Source of the DNA: UBA11612 sp963662375
GTDB taxonomy: Bacteria; Pseudomonadota; Alphaproteobacteria; Rhodospirillales; Rhodospirillaceae
Direction of reading: 5' to 3'
Length of the DNA: 64,000 nucleotides
Assembly: GCA_963662375.2 (NCBI GenBank)
Contig: CAXXRP010000008.1
Coordinates: 54,585 to 118,584, forward strand
This document shows, piece after piece, positions 8,805-17,470 of the stretch. How positions within the stretch are numbered: position 1 is the first letter of the stretch; every line of letters begins with the position of its first letter. The position numbers and the translations under genes were made by a program. The notes under the pieces are model-generated. The model was not told the DNA's origin, did no database searches, and was given only the letters and a program-made list of their open reading frames with translations.

Positions 8805-9419
8805 ATGACTAAGCGCGCATCATCCAAGTATAAAATTGACCGCCGTCTACAGGTCAATCTCTGGGGCCGGCCCAAGAGCCCGATCAACAAGCGGGAATAC
8901 GGACCCGGACAACACGGCCAACGCCGCAAGAAGCCATCCGACTACGGCGTGCAGCTGATGGCCAAGCAGAAACTCAAAGGCTACTACGGGAACATCTCGG
9001 AAAAGCAGTTCCGCAAGTACTACCATGAAGCCATGCGCCGCAAAGGCGACAACGGCGAAAACCTGGTGGGTATTTTGGAATGTCGCTTGGATGCAGTCGT
9101 TTACCGCATGAAATTCGTACCCACTGTTTTCGCAGCGCGGCAGTTCGTGAACCACGGCCACGTCACCGTGAACGGCAAACGTGTCACTATTCCCTCGTAT
9201 ATGGTGAAGGTGGGCGACCGGATCGAGGTGCGCGCCAAATCAAAGGAATTGGGCACCGTGATCGCTGCTGTTGAGTTGCCGGAACGCGACGTGCCCGAGT
9301 ACATCGTTGTAGATCACAACAAGCTGGTCGGTGAAATGGTCCGCGTTCCCGGGCTTAAGGACATTCCTTATCCGGTGCGAATGGAACCGAATCTCGTCAT
9401 CGAGTTCTACTCCCGTTAA
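8805..9419 (+). CDS. rpsD: 30S ribosomal protein S4 (uS4)
   Basis: Primary 16S rRNA-binding protein of 204 aa that nucleates assembly of the small subunit body. It starts MTKRASSKYKIDRRL and carries the basic GPGQHGQRRKKPSDYGVQL segment and the S4 RNA-binding domain (LECRLDAVVYRMKF, ARQFVNHGHVTVNGKRV, PSYMVKVGDRIEV). The zinc-free alphaproteobacterial N-terminus is seen: no Cys cluster. The ATG at 8805 is the family start; the frame is open further upstream to 8541 but that part is not S4-like. It is a single-gene unit here, not in an alpha operon. Confidence 0.97.
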   Translation: MTKRASSKYKIDRRLQVNLWGRPKSPINKREYGPGQHGQRRKKPSDYGVQLMAKQKLKGYYGNISEKQFRKYYHEAMRRKGDNGENLVGILECRLDAVVYRMKFVPTVFAARQFVNHGHVTVNGKRVTIPSYMVKVGDRIEVRAKSKELGTVIAAVELPERDVPEYIVVDHNKLVGEMVRVPGLKDIPYPVRMEPNLVIEFYSR

Positions 9420-9533
9420 AACCAACAGGGTTCCTTGTGGGGCCTTTTTGAGTATCCGCCCATGCGGCCATCTTTCCGCGGCAATCATAGAATTGAGCCA
9501 TGACGGATAGCGAGCAGGCCGTGCGCTGGCTTT

Positions 9534-9950
9534 ATGACGCCTTCAGGTGATTTCGTACTCTGCGTCGCCTGCCGGCTGGGGATCGCCTGTGAAAAGCTTC
9601 TTGAAGAGGGCAAGGGCCACACCCTCGTGACGCGTCCCACCAACCAGGCGGGTAGCCCCGGCGTTGCTCACGGCGGCTGGACGGCCTCACTGCTGGATGG
9701 GATGTTGGGACACCTTGCTTTGTTCATCGGCACGTTCACCGTCACTTCATCATTGAGCGTTGAATATCTCTGCCCAGTGCCGGTGGAGCGCGAACTGGAG
9801 GGCTTCGCCTGGATCGTGCGGCGAGAGGACGGGCGTTGGGATGTAGCGGGCGAGCTCAGGCTCGCGGGCACAAAGACGCGGTTGGTGCGTGCGACGGGGT
9901 GTTTATCGAGCGCGACGCCACCCATTTTCAAAAACATGAGGCGTGGTTGA
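9534..9950 (+). CDS. Hotdog-fold thioesterase, PaaI-like; N-terminus uncertain
   Basis: Protein of 138 aa with the hotdog signature GVAHGGWTASLLDGMLGHLA followed by TVTSSLSVEYLCPVPVERELEGFAWIVRREDGRW, as in PaaI/YbgC-type acyl-CoA thioesterases. The substrate is unknown. The start is doubtful: no ribosome-binding site precedes ATG 9534, and ATG 9500 in another frame encodes the protein-like MTDSEQAVRWLYDAF before a TGA. A one-base shift would join this to SGDFVLCVACRLG, so the gene may have lost its original start by a frameshift. It is followed by a bidirectional terminator and converges with grxD. Confidence 0.7.
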   Translation: MTPSGDFVLCVACRLGIACEKLLEEGKGHTLVTRPTNQAGSPGVAHGGWTASLLDGMLGHLALFIGTFTVTSSLSVEYLCPVPVERELEGFAWIVRREDGRWDVAGELRLAGTKTRLVRATGCLSSATPPIFKNMRRG

Positions 9951-10027
9951 GTCGGCACGACGGGCCCTCGGGTGCACCAGGGGACGGATGATGTATCCGT
10001 TCACGTTGAGGCAAGCGGCGCACAAAA

Positions 10028-10053
10028 AAACGGGGCCTTTGAAAGGCCCCGTT
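10028..10053. terminator. Bidirectional Rho-independent terminator
   Basis: A near-perfect hairpin with arms GGGGCCTTT and AAAGGCCCC around a single central base (10032-10050) is flanked by an A run on the left and TTT on the right. It can terminate the thioesterase transcript on the plus strand and the purC-to-grxD operon on the minus strand, 25 bp beyond the grxD stop. Confidence 0.85.
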
Positions 10054-10077
10054 TGTATTTCTAGGACAGCGGGATGA

Positions 10078-10410
10078 TCAGGCGGCCGCTACGTCCTTTT
10101 GTTTCATCAACTCAGCCAACTCGCCGCTTTCAGCCATCTCGCGGATGATATCGCAGCCACCGACGAACTCGCCCTTCACGTAAAGCTGCGGAATGGTGGG
10201 CCAGTCGGCGAAGTCTTTAATGCCCTGGCGTATACCCTCATCCTCAAGCACGTTGACGCTCTTGAACTGGACGCGGAGGTGGCTGAGTACCTGAATCACG
10301 GCGGCGGAGAAGCCGCATTGTGGGAAGACAGGCGTGCCCTTCATAAATACCACGACGTCGTTCTCGCTGATGTCTTTCTTGATTTGGTCGATTGTCGGAT
10401 TGTCGGTCAT
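10078..10410 (-). CDS. grxD: Monothiol glutaredoxin (Grx4 family)
   Basis: CGFS-type monothiol glutaredoxin of 110 aa with active site PQCGFS (Cys32), FMKGTPVFP before it and the glutathione-binding WPTIPQLYVKGEFVGGCDI. Such proteins carry [2Fe-2S] clusters and usually pair with BolA in iron-sulfur trafficking and iron sensing, which fits bolA lying immediately upstream on the same strand. It is the last gene of the purine operon. It is intact, unlike the dithiol glutaredoxin remnant at 23636, so it may be the only working glutaredoxin in this window. Confidence 0.95.
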   Translation of the reverse strand: MTDNPTIDQIKKDISENDVVVFMKGTPVFPQCGFSAAVIQVLSHLRVQFKSVNVLEDEGIRQGIKDFADWPTIPQLYVKGEFVGGCDIIREMAESGELAELMKQKDVAAA

Positions 10411-10500
10411 GGATGTCCTCGTTATCTGCGGCCTGTATTGTTACGGGCAATATAGGCGGCCCGCGGGAAATCACAAGGGGCGTGAACGAACAGTTCCGCC

Positions 10501-10740
10501 CTAAGCGCCTTCCGGTGCGCTGGTTTGCAGGGCCAGGGCGTGTAGCTCGCCGCCCATTTTGCCCTTAAGAGCCGCGTAGACCATCTGATGCTGCTGGACC
10601 CGGTTCTTGCTCTTGAACGCCTCGGAGACAACCACGGCGGCATAGTGGTCGCCGTCGCCGCGTAGGTCCTCGATCGACACCCGGGCATCGGGAAAAGCTT
10701 CCTTGATCAGGGATTCGATTTCTGATGCGTTCATTGCCAT
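10501..10740 (-). CDS. bolA: BolA-family protein
   Basis: Small BolA/IbaG protein of 79 aa with the class-II KH-like fold: helix ASEIESLIKEAFPDA, strand RVSIEDLRGDGDHYAAVVVSEAF and the signature QHQMVYAALKGKMGGELHALAL. The conserved His in ELHALAL is the cluster ligand shared with monothiol glutaredoxins. It lies between purL (21 bp upstream) and grxD (90 bp downstream) on the minus strand, the arrangement known in many alphaproteobacteria, which supports a BolA-Grx complex. Confidence 0.94.
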   Translation of the reverse strand: MAMNASEIESLIKEAFPDARVSIEDLRGDGDHYAAVVVSEAFKSKNRVQQHQMVYAALKGKMGGELHALALQTSAPEGA

Positions 10741-10761
10741 GGCGAAACCCTTTCGTACCGA

Positions 10762-12972
10762 TCAAGTCTTGGAGGCCATATAAGACGGGAACCATCCTTC
10801 GTTCAAGGTGCGGAGATTTGACAGCTTAATTTTATCCCCTGCAAACGTAATAACCGTACCGCCCGTTGTGCCGATATTTTGTAAAGGCACACCCGCTCTT
10901 GATGCTTCGTCCTGGATGGTGGCAGCGTCACCCGCCGTCGCCGAGATGATGTAGCGTGCTTGATCCTCGCCAAACAGCCTGCCGTGAACCGGACCTTTAA
11001 ACTCGGTCAGCGCGCATCCGATATTTCCCGCGAGCGCCATTTCAGCCACGGCAACCATCAGGCCGCCGTCAGCGACGTCGTGGCATGCGCTGGCGCGGGC
11101 GGTGTGAATGAGGCCGCGCACAAAATCACCCACGGCGCGCTCGTGGGCGAGGTCCACCGGTGGCGGGGCGCCGTCTTCCCGCCCGCAAATCTCGCGCAGA
11201 TAGAGCGATTGGCCCAGCCAACCCTCGGCATTTTCCTTCTGGCCCACGAGCAGAATGACGTCGCCATCGTTCTTAAAGCCGGGCGTTGCCATGTGATCGA
11301 GGTTTTCGAGAAGGCCGACGCCGCCGATCGCCGGTGTTGGCAGGATCGCTTTGCCGCCGGTCTCGTTGTACAGCGAGACATTGCCGGAAATCACCGGGTA
11401 GTTGAGCGCGGCGCAGGCAGTGCCGATGCCTTCGACGGTTTCGACGATCTGGCCCATGATTTCCGGTTTCTCCGGATTGCCGAAATTGAGGTTGTCGGTA
11501 ATGGCCATTGGTTTGCCGCCAACGGCGGTTATGTTGCGCCAGGTTTCGGCAACGGCTTGCTTGCCACCCTCGAATGGATCGGCTTTCACGTAACGCGGTG
11601 TGCAGTCGGTGGTGATGGCGAGCGCGCGGTTGGAGGCGTGCAGGCGGACGACCGCCGCGTCGCCGCCGGGGTGCTGGGCAGTATCGGCCATGACCATGTG
11701 GTCGTATTGCTCCCATACCCAACGGCGGCTGGCGAGATCGGGACAGCCCATCAGGATCGACAGGGCCTCGGTCCAGGGCATGTCCTTCACGTCCTTGGCT
11801 GCGATAACGGGCTGCTTGGGCGAAGGGACCCAGGGGCGGTTATACTCCGGCGAAGCTTGGGCAAGAGGACCGATGGGCAGGTCGGCGACAACATCGCCGT
11901 GCATCTTTAAGACCATGCGGCCGGTGTCGGTCAGGATGCCGATGACGGCGAAATCTAGTTCCCACTTCTCAAAGATGCGTTTGGCGACGTCTTCCTTGCC
12001 GGGCTGCAGGATCATGAGCATGCGTTCCTGGCTTTCGGACAGCATCATCTCGTAGGGTGTCATACCCTCTTCGCGGGTGGGCACCTGGTCCATGTATAGC
12101 TCGACGCCCATGCCGCCTTTCGAGGCCATCTCGAAGGATGAACTGGTAAGGCCGGCGGCGCCCATGTCTTGGATGGCGACAATGGTGTCGGTAGTCATCA
12201 ATTCCATACACGCCTCGATAAGAAGTTTTTCAGTGAACGGATCGCCAACCTGAACCGTGGGGCGCTTTGCATCTGAGTTCTCCCCGAACTCTGTCGAGGC
12301 CATGGTAGCACCGTGGATGCCGTCGCGCCCGGTTCTTGAACCGACATAAACGACGGGGTTTCCCGCGCCAGAGGCGGCGGAATAAAAAATCTTGTTCTTG
12401 TCGGCGAGGCCGATGGTCATGGCATTGACGAGGATGTTGCCATTGTAGCTGGAATGGAAATTCACCTCGCCGCCGACGGTGGGTACCCCAACGCAATTGC
12501 CATAGCCGCTGATTCCGGCGACGACACCGGAAACGAGGTGGCGGGTCTTGGGGTGGGACGGATCGCCGAAGCGCAGGGCGTTCATGTTGGCGATGGGCCG
12601 CGCGCCCATAGTGAACACATCGCGTAATATGCCGCCGACGCCGGTCGCCGCCCCCTGATAAGGTTCGATGTACGACGGATGATTGTGGCTCTCCATTTTA
12701 AAGATCGCCGCGAGCCCTTCGCCAATGTCGATGACGCCCGCATTCTCGCCGGGTCCGCAGATGACCCACGGCGCGGTGGTGGGGAGGGTCTTCAGCCACT
12801 TCTTGGAGGACTTGTAAGAGCAGTGCTCCGACCACATGACTGAGAAGATGCCGAGCTCGACGAGGTTCGGTGCACGTCCACCGAGAATCTCGAGGATGCG
12901 CGCATATTCATCGTTGGAGAGGCCGTGGGAGACGACGTCGTCAGCGGTGATCGGTTCATTCGGCGGAGTCAT
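10762..12972 (-). CDS. purL: Phosphoribosylformylglycinamidine synthase subunit PurL
   Basis: Small-type PurL of 736 aa, the ATP-dependent synthetase subunit that converts FGAR to FGAM in purine synthesis. It carries SVMWSEHCSYKSSKKWL, the active-site segment MESHNHPSYIEPYQGAATGVGGILRD, a second duplicated AIR-synthase-like half beginning near AITTDCTPRYVKADP, and NLNFGNPEKPEIMGQ. The ATG overlaps the purQ stop by 4 bp (ATGA), indicating translational coupling. PurL works as a complex with PurQ (glutaminase) and PurS, both encoded immediately upstream. Confidence 0.97.
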   Translation of the reverse strand: MTPPNEPITADDVVSHGLSNDEYARILEILGGRAPNLVELGIFSVMWSEHCSYKSSKKWLKTLPTTAPWVICGPGENAGVIDIGEGLAAIFKMESHNHPSYIEPYQGAATGVGGILRDVFTMGARPIANMNALRFGDPSHPKTRHLVSGVVAGISGYGNCVGVPTVGGEVNFHSSYNGNILVNAMTIGLADKNKIFYSAASGAGNPVVYVGSRTGRDGIHGATMASTEFGENSDAKRPTVQVGDPFTEKLLIEACMELMTTDTIVAIQDMGAAGLTSSSFEMASKGGMGVELYMDQVPTREEGMTPYEMMLSESQERMLMILQPGKEDVAKRIFEKWELDFAVIGILTDTGRMVLKMHGDVVADLPIGPLAQASPEYNRPWVPSPKQPVIAAKDVKDMPWTEALSILMGCPDLASRRWVWEQYDHMVMADTAQHPGGDAAVVRLHASNRALAITTDCTPRYVKADPFEGGKQAVAETWRNITAVGGKPMAITDNLNFGNPEKPEIMGQIVETVEGIGTACAALNYPVISGNVSLYNETGGKAILPTPAIGGVGLLENLDHMATPGFKNDGDVILLVGQKENAEGWLGQSLYLREICGREDGAPPPVDLAHERAVGDFVRGLIHTARASACHDVADGGLMVAVAEMALAGNIGCALTEFKGPVHGRLFGEDQARYIISATAGDAATIQDEASRAGVPLQNIGTTGGTVITFAGDKIKLSNLRTLNEGWFPSYMASKT

Positions 12973-13658
12973 GACAGGCGGTCCACAAGGCCGTCGAACA
13001 TGGCGCGGCCGCCGAGCCCGCCCAATTTAGGATCAGCGAGGCGTTCAGGGTGTGGCATCATGCCGAGGACGGTTTTGGCCTTGTTGAAGATGCCCGCAAT
13101 GCCGTGCTGCGAACCGTTGACGTTAGCGGCCTCGGAGATTTGGCCATCTGGTCCGCAATACCGGAACGCGACGCGACCTTCGTCCTCCAGCGCGGCCAAT
13201 GTTTGATCGTCGGCGAAGTAGTTGCCCTCGTGGTGAGCAATGGGAACGCGAATCACGGCGCCCGACTTATAAGCGTTTGTGAACGCACTGCTTGTATCTT
13301 CGACTTTCAAATGCACGTCGCGGCAGATGAATTTGAGATCGCGATTGCGCATCAGCACGCCGGGCAAGAGGCCCGTTTCTGTGAGGATTTGGAATCCGTT
13401 GCAGATACCGAGAACACGCACGCCCTGTTCGGCTTTGCATTTGACGTCCCCCATGATCGGCGAGTGGGCGGCCATGGCACCGCAGCGCAGGTAGTCGCCA
13501 TAAGAGAACCCGCCGGGCACGACGATGAGATCGAGGTCCGGAAGCTCCGTGTTCCGGTGCCAGATCATTTGGGGCGGCCGGCCCATACTTTGTTCGAGGG
13601 CAACGGCGATGTCGCGGTCGCAATTGGACCCCGGGAAAACGATGACAGCAGCCTTCAT
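12969..13658 (-). CDS. purQ: Phosphoribosylformylglycinamidine synthase subunit PurQ
   Basis: Class I glutamine amidotransferase of 229 aa supplying ammonia to PurL. The start MKAAVIVFPGSNCDRD is typical, the nucleophile is Cys86 in VLGICNGFQIL, and the His and Glu of the triad lie in GMMPHPERL near the C-terminus. VPGGFSYGDYLRCGAMAAHSP contains the oxyanion region. It follows purS after 4 bp and overlaps purL by 4 bp. Confidence 0.97.
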   Translation of the reverse strand: MKAAVIVFPGSNCDRDIAVALEQSMGRPPQMIWHRNTELPDLDLIVVPGGFSYGDYLRCGAMAAHSPIMGDVKCKAEQGVRVLGICNGFQILTETGLLPGVLMRNRDLKFICRDVHLKVEDTSSAFTNAYKSGAVIRVPIAHHEGNYFADDQTLAALEDEGRVAFRYCGPDGQISEAANVNGSQHGIAGIFNKAKTVLGMMPHPERLADPKLGGLGGRAMFDGLVDRLS

Positions 13659-13662
13659 GGGC

Positions 13663-13905
13663 TCAATCTAAAATCTCGACGCTGTAATTCTCGATGACGG
13701 TATTGGCGAGCAACGCCCGGCACATGTCTTCGACCTTGGACTTGGCCACAGCTTTATCACTTTCGGGCACATCGAGTTCGATGTACTTACCTTGGTGCAC
13801 ATCTGAAACTCCGGCGAAGCCCAAGCCGTGAAGCGAATGTTCGATCGCCTTGCCTTGAGGGTCGAGCACGCCGTTTTTTAAAGTGATGTGAACTTTCGCC
13901 TTCAA
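13663..13905 (-). CDS. purS: Phosphoribosylformylglycinamidine synthase subunit PurS
   Basis: Small bridging subunit of 80 aa needed for the PurL-PurQ complex. It has the family pattern KAKVHITLKNGVLDPQGKAIEHSLHGLGF, VSDVHQGKYIELDV and CRALLANTVIENYSVEI. It lies between purC (49 bp upstream) and purQ. No defects are visible. Confidence 0.95.
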   Translation of the reverse strand: MKAKVHITLKNGVLDPQGKAIEHSLHGLGFAGVSDVHQGKYIELDVPESDKAVAKSKVEDMCRALLANTVIENYSVEILD

Positions 13906-13926
13906 CGCAAGCTCCTAAAACTCCAA

Positions 13927-13947
13927 CCCCCGGACTTGTGCCGGGGG
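13927..13947 (-). terminator. GC-rich hairpin between purC and purS
   Basis: Seven-base arms CCCCCGG and CCGGGGG around a 7-base loop lie just after the purC stop. On the minus strand a moderately T-rich stretch (TTGGAGTTTT) follows. It could act as a partial terminator or as an RNA-stabilising hairpin that sets purC expression relative to purSQL. Confidence 0.45.
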
Positions 13948-13954
13948 CCTGACG

Positions 13955-14722
13955 CTATTGCAAGGTGGACGGGCCTTGCTGATCAGCTGGGCCACTTTCC
14001 GGCAATATACCGAGCCGCCGCGCCACCGCTTGGTAGGCCTCCTCGACACCGCCCATGTCGAGGCGAAAACGGTCCTTGTCCATCTTTTCGTTGGTTTGCG
14101 AATCCCACAAGCGGCAGTTGTCGGGTGATAGCTCGTCCGCCAACACCACCTGGATATCGCCGTTCTCATGGAATAGACGTCCGAATTCGAGCTTGAAGTC
14201 GACCAGCTTGATTCCAATGCCGAGAAACAAACCCGATAGGTAGTCGTTGACGCGCAGCGCCATGTTCAGCATTTCATCCACTTCGTGGATGGTAGCCCAG
14301 CCGAAACCGGTAATGTGCTCTTCGGATATGAGCGGGTCGCCGAGCTGATCGTTCTTATAATAATACTCGACGATGGACCGCGGCAGGCGGGTGCCTTCAG
14401 GAATGGCGAATCGCTCGGAGATAGAACCCGCAGCGACGTTGCGTACCACGACCTCTACCGGAATGATCTCGACTTCCTTCACCAACTGTTCGCGCATATT
14501 GAGGCGGCGTACGAAATGGGTGGGGATGCCGATCTCCTCCAGCTTCATCATCAGGTATTCGGAGATACGGTTGTTGAGCACCCCCTTACCAGTGATCGTG
14601 CCTTTTTTTTTGTTGTTGAACGCGGTGGCATCGTCCTTGAAGTACTGGACGAGAGTGCCGGGCTCCGGGCCTTCGAAAATGACTTTGGCTTTGCCTTCGT
14701 AGATTTGTTTACGGCGGACCAT
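13955..14722 (-). CDS. purC: Phosphoribosylaminoimidazole-succinocarboxamide synthase
   Basis: SAICAR synthetase of 255 aa joining CAIR and aspartate with ATP in purine synthesis. Family features are MVRRKQIYEGKAKVIFEG, YFKDDATAFN, KGVLNNRISEYLMMKLEEIGIPTHFV, the PVEVVVRNVAAGS loop and IKLVDFKLEFGR with VLADELSPDNCRLWD near the C-terminus. It is the first gene of the purC-purS-purQ-purL-bolA-grxD unit. A possible promoter lies about 75 bp upstream. Confidence 0.97.
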   Translation of the reverse strand: MVRRKQIYEGKAKVIFEGPEPGTLVQYFKDDATAFNNKKKGTITGKGVLNNRISEYLMMKLEEIGIPTHFVRRLNMREQLVKEVEIIPVEVVVRNVAAGSISERFAIPEGTRLPRSIVEYYYKNDQLGDPLISEEHITGFGWATIHEVDEMLNMALRVNDYLSGLFLGIGIKLVDFKLEFGRLFHENGDIQVVLADELSPDNCRLWDSQTNEKMDKDRFRLDMGGVEEAYQAVARRLGILPESGPADQQGPSTLQ

Positions 14723-14796
14723 GCGCCTCTCACTTGTAAATTAACGTACTAAACCGAGGCCCGCTGACCATTCGATGACCGATGTGGCGGGCAGCC

Positions 14797-14825
14797 CATA
14801 TAGCAGGTGGAAGGGGCTGCTACAA
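14797..14825 (-). promoter_or_regulatory. Possible sigma-70 promoter of the purC operon
   Basis: On the minus strand TTGTAG (complement of 14820-14825) and TATATG (complement of 14797-14802) are 17 bp apart, about 75 bp before the purC ATG. The -10 is good and the -35 matches partly. No PUR box or guanine/PRPP aptamer is recognised in the leader. Confidence 0.4.
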
Positions 14826-14891
14826 CGCGTGCGCCCACTGACGGTAAAATCGCTGAAATCCAGCGTCGGCACCACTCTTGGGCGTCGTTTT

Positions 14892-15662
14892 TCAGATATC
14901 TACCGGAGTGAAGTCTGCAGATTCGGGTGGGCCCGGGGCAAAAAGCCAGACTGGGCGTTTGGCGCCGGGTCCATGAGCCGTATCAACAGATGGCAGGGCT
15001 AAGAGCGAGGACGAGGACGTTCCAAAACCACTATCCATGCGGAAACTCATAGCGTTAAAGACGGCGCCCTGGCTGTCCGTCGCACCTAAGAGGTCACGCC
15101 ACGCGGTCCAGTCGCCGGTGTCAGGATCCGGCGGGCTCGCGGCCTCAAATAGCGGTAGATAGGCGGCAATACGCCCATCGGACGTGTCGTTGCGGTCATA
15201 TGCGGTGAAGACGGACAGCCCTTCGGGGATGGGCGCGGTGCGCACGCCTTGTCCGGATGCTTCCGCATTTTCTGTGAAGGCCAGCCACCAAGCGTCCGTG
15301 TTGTCCGCAACAATCATGTTGAAGGGCCGGTAGGCCGCGGGACTAATGTCGGCCAGTGCTGCGGCGGCCGGGGCTGCATCTGCGTGGTCCAGCGCTTCGA
15401 TAACCAACTCGCCGCGGCTGCGTTTGCCCGGCGCCGGGCCCAGGGAGCCATGGCGATTGAGTATGCAGGCGGTCACGCCGGCGTCATTCAGTCCCATCCA
15501 CGTGCCGCCGGCCAGTTCATCCCGGCCGGCAACGACGTCGGCCCGGTCGGGCCAGTGACGCCCAGGCGGCGTCCACGGTCGGTTGAGCATTTCATCCCGG
15601 TTGGCGCCGACAATGACAGGCCAGGCGTGATCTGGGCGGCGAAGAATGACAACTGTGCACAC
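14892..15662 (-). CDS. NRDE/TANGO2-family protein
   Basis: Protein of 256 aa named for its conserved Asn-Arg-Asp-Glu motif, here VGANRDEMLNRPW near residue 25. GTG at 15662 is preferred as start because it places Cys at position 2 (V/M-CTVVI), as is conserved in TANGO2 relatives, which resemble N-terminal nucleophile hydrolases; an ATG 24 bp upstream would bury it. Other family segments are GGTWMGLNDAGVTACILNRHGS and PFNMIVAD. TANGO2 relatives have been linked to haem and lipid handling; no precise reaction can be given. It stands alone, divergent from the DUF1476 gene. Confidence 0.85.
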   Translation of the reverse strand: MCTVVILRRPDHAWPVIVGANRDEMLNRPWTPPGRHWPDRADVVAGRDELAGGTWMGLNDAGVTACILNRHGSLGPAPGKRSRGELVIEALDHADAAPAAAALADISPAAYRPFNMIVADNTDAWWLAFTENAEASGQGVRTAPIPEGLSVFTAYDRNDTSDGRIAAYLPLFEAASPPDPDTGDWTAWRDLLGATDSQGAVFNAMSFRMDSGFGTSSSSLLALPSVDTAHGPGAKRPVWLFAPGPPESADFTPVDI

Positions 15663-15824
15663 GGCTGCGGTCAGGCAATGATTCAAATTAAGTGCGGTAC
15701 TCCAGGAACGTAATGCTGTTGCCGCGGTTACGCCAGTTGCGCCTGACCGGCCGCGCCTTTATACGAGGACTTCAGTTGCGGACCCGCCGCGCTGCATCCA
15801 GCCACGATTCTAGTGGAGAAGATA

Positions 15825-16157
15825 ATGAACGACGCGTTTCAAGACCGCGAAAAAGGCTTTGAGCGTAAATTCCAGTTGGACCAGGACCAGCAGTTCCGGG
15901 TCCGGTCGCGCCGCGACCGATTGTTCGGCAACTGGGTGGCGGGTAAGCTGGGACTGTCGGGTCCACAGGTGGATACGTATGCCCGTGAGGTTGTAGAGTC
16001 GAACATTCAAAAGCCCGGCGGCGGCGACTTAATGGATAAGGTGCACAGCGACCTTCAAGCCAAGCAGGTGAGTATTTTCGACGCGGACCTCTATAAAGCG
16101 CTGCACGACTGCCACGCTGAGGCCACGCGCCAGATCGCCGCGGAATCAAAAAAATAA
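15825..16157 (+). CDS. DUF1476 protein (ATPase inhibitor zeta-type subunit)
   Basis: Helical protein of 110 aa with the family start MNDAFQDREKGFERKFQLDQ followed by FRVRSRRDRLFGNWVAGKLGL and a C-terminal helical bundle. In alphaproteobacteria such as Paracoccus this family includes the zeta subunit that inhibits ATP hydrolysis by F1-ATPase. The start at 15825 follows TGGAGAAG; an upstream ATG at 15813 is less well placed. It converges with purB with 14 bp between stops. Confidence 0.88.
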   Translation: MNDAFQDREKGFERKFQLDQDQQFRVRSRRDRLFGNWVAGKLGLSGPQVDTYAREVVESNIQKPGGGDLMDKVHSDLQAKQVSIFDADLYKALHDCHAEATRQIAAESKK

Positions 16158-16171
16158 TAGTGGTCGACTGA

Positions 16172-17470
16172 TCAGTTTTCAGCGAACACTCGCTTGAAAA
16201 GCGTATCCACGTGTTTGGTGTGGTAGCCTATATCGAACAGCTTTTTTAGCTCGCCGGCCTTCAAGTACCCGGTGACATCCTTGTCCTGCAGCAGGTGATC
16301 CTGCAGCTGCCCGCCTTCATTCCAGACTTTCATGGCGTTGCGCTGGACGATCGCGTAGGCATCCTCGCGGCTGGCTCTGGCCTGGATGAGGGCGAGCAGG
16401 ACGCGCTGCGAGAAGATCAGCCCGCCCATCATGTTCAGATTTTTCTCGGCGGCGTCCGGATAAATTACTAGTTTGTCGATCACGCCTGTGAGCCGGGCCA
16501 ACGCGAAGTCCAGGGTGATGGTGGCATCGGGGCCGATATAGCGCTCCACCGACGAATGCGAGATATCGCGTTCGTGCCAGAGAGCCACGTTTTCCAGGGC
16601 AGGCGTCACGTAGCCGCGCACCATGCGCGCAAGGCCGGTCAGGTTTTCGGTCAGGATCGGGTTGCGCTTGTGGGGCATGGCCGACGAGCCTTTTTGCCCA
16701 GCGGCGAAGAATTCCTCGACCTCGCGCACTTCGGTACGTTGCAGGTGGCGAATTTCGGTGGCCACCCGTTCAATGGAACTGGCAATCACGCCAAGGGTTG
16801 CAAAAAAGTAGGCGTGACGGTCGCGCGGGATGACTTGGGTGGAAATAGGCTCGACACGCAAGCCCATCTTGTTCGCCATGTGTTGTTCGACGGACGGATC
16901 GATATTGGCGAAGGTGCCGACAGCGCCCGAGATATTGCATGTCGCGATGTCGTGGCGGGCGGCCTTGAGTCGGCGGCGGTTGCGGACGAACTCGGCGTAA
17001 AAACTGGCGAACTTGAGGCCGATGGTTACGGGCTCTGCATGGATGCCGTGGCTGCGGCCCATGGCGATGGTCATTTTATGTTCCATGGCCCGGCGCTTGA
17101 GCGCGGCCAGCAACTCGTCGATGTCCTGATGCAGGATGTCGGCGGATTGGGTGAGTTGCACCGACAGGCAGGTGTCGAGCACATCTGACGAGGTCATCCC
17201 CTGGTGGATGAAGCGCGCCTCGGGGCCGACGCTCTCGGCCAGGTTGGTCAGAAAGGCGATGACGTCGTGCTTGGTCTCGGCCTCGATCGCGTCGATGCGC
17301 TCGATGTCCCACTTGCCCTTCTTCCAGACGGCTTTGGCGGCCTCGGCAGGAATCACGCCGAGCTTGGCCTGGGCGTCGCAGGCGTGGGCCTCGATCTCGA
17401 ACCAGATGCGGAACTTATTCTCCGGCTCCCAGATCTTGGTCATGGCGGGCCGGGCGTAGCGGGGGATCAT
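16172..17470 (-). CDS. purB: Adenylosuccinate lyase
   Basis: Fumarase/aspartase-superfamily enzyme of 432 aa that releases fumarate from SAICAR and from adenylosuccinate. It starts MIPRYARPAMTKIWEPENKF with AGGA upstream; a longer frame up to 17662 lacks similarity. Visible features are the TSSDVLDTCLSVQL segment, the GRSHGIHAEP histidine loop, and the catalytic flexible loop with KGSSAMPHKRNPI (serine in GSSAMPHKRNP). HERDISHSSVERY contains a further active-site His and Ser. It lies away from the main purine operon. Confidence 0.96.
   Translation of the reverse strand: MIPRYARPAMTKIWEPENKFRIWFEIEAHACDAQAKLGVIPAEAAKAVWKKGKWDIERIDAIEAETKHDVIAFLTNLAESVGPEARFIHQGMTSSDVLDTCLSVQLTQSADILHQDIDELLAALKRRAMEHKMTIAMGRSHGIHAEPVTIGLKFASFYAEFVRNRRRLKAARHDIATCNISGAVGTFANIDPSVEQHMANKMGLRVEPISTQVIPRDRHAYFFATLGVIASSIERVATEIRHLQRTEVREVEEFFAAGQKGSSAMPHKRNPILTENLTGLARMVRGYVTPALENVALWHERDISHSSVERYIGPDATITLDFALARLTGVIDKLVIYPDAAEKNLNMMGGLIFSQRVLLALIQARASREDAYAIVQRNAMKVWNEGGQLQDHLLQDKDVTGYLKAGELKKLFDIGYHTKHVDTLFKRVFAEN

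Noticed and set aside
10960..11910. 316-residue plus-strand open frame opposite purL
   Set aside because: Antisense to purL, which is certain.
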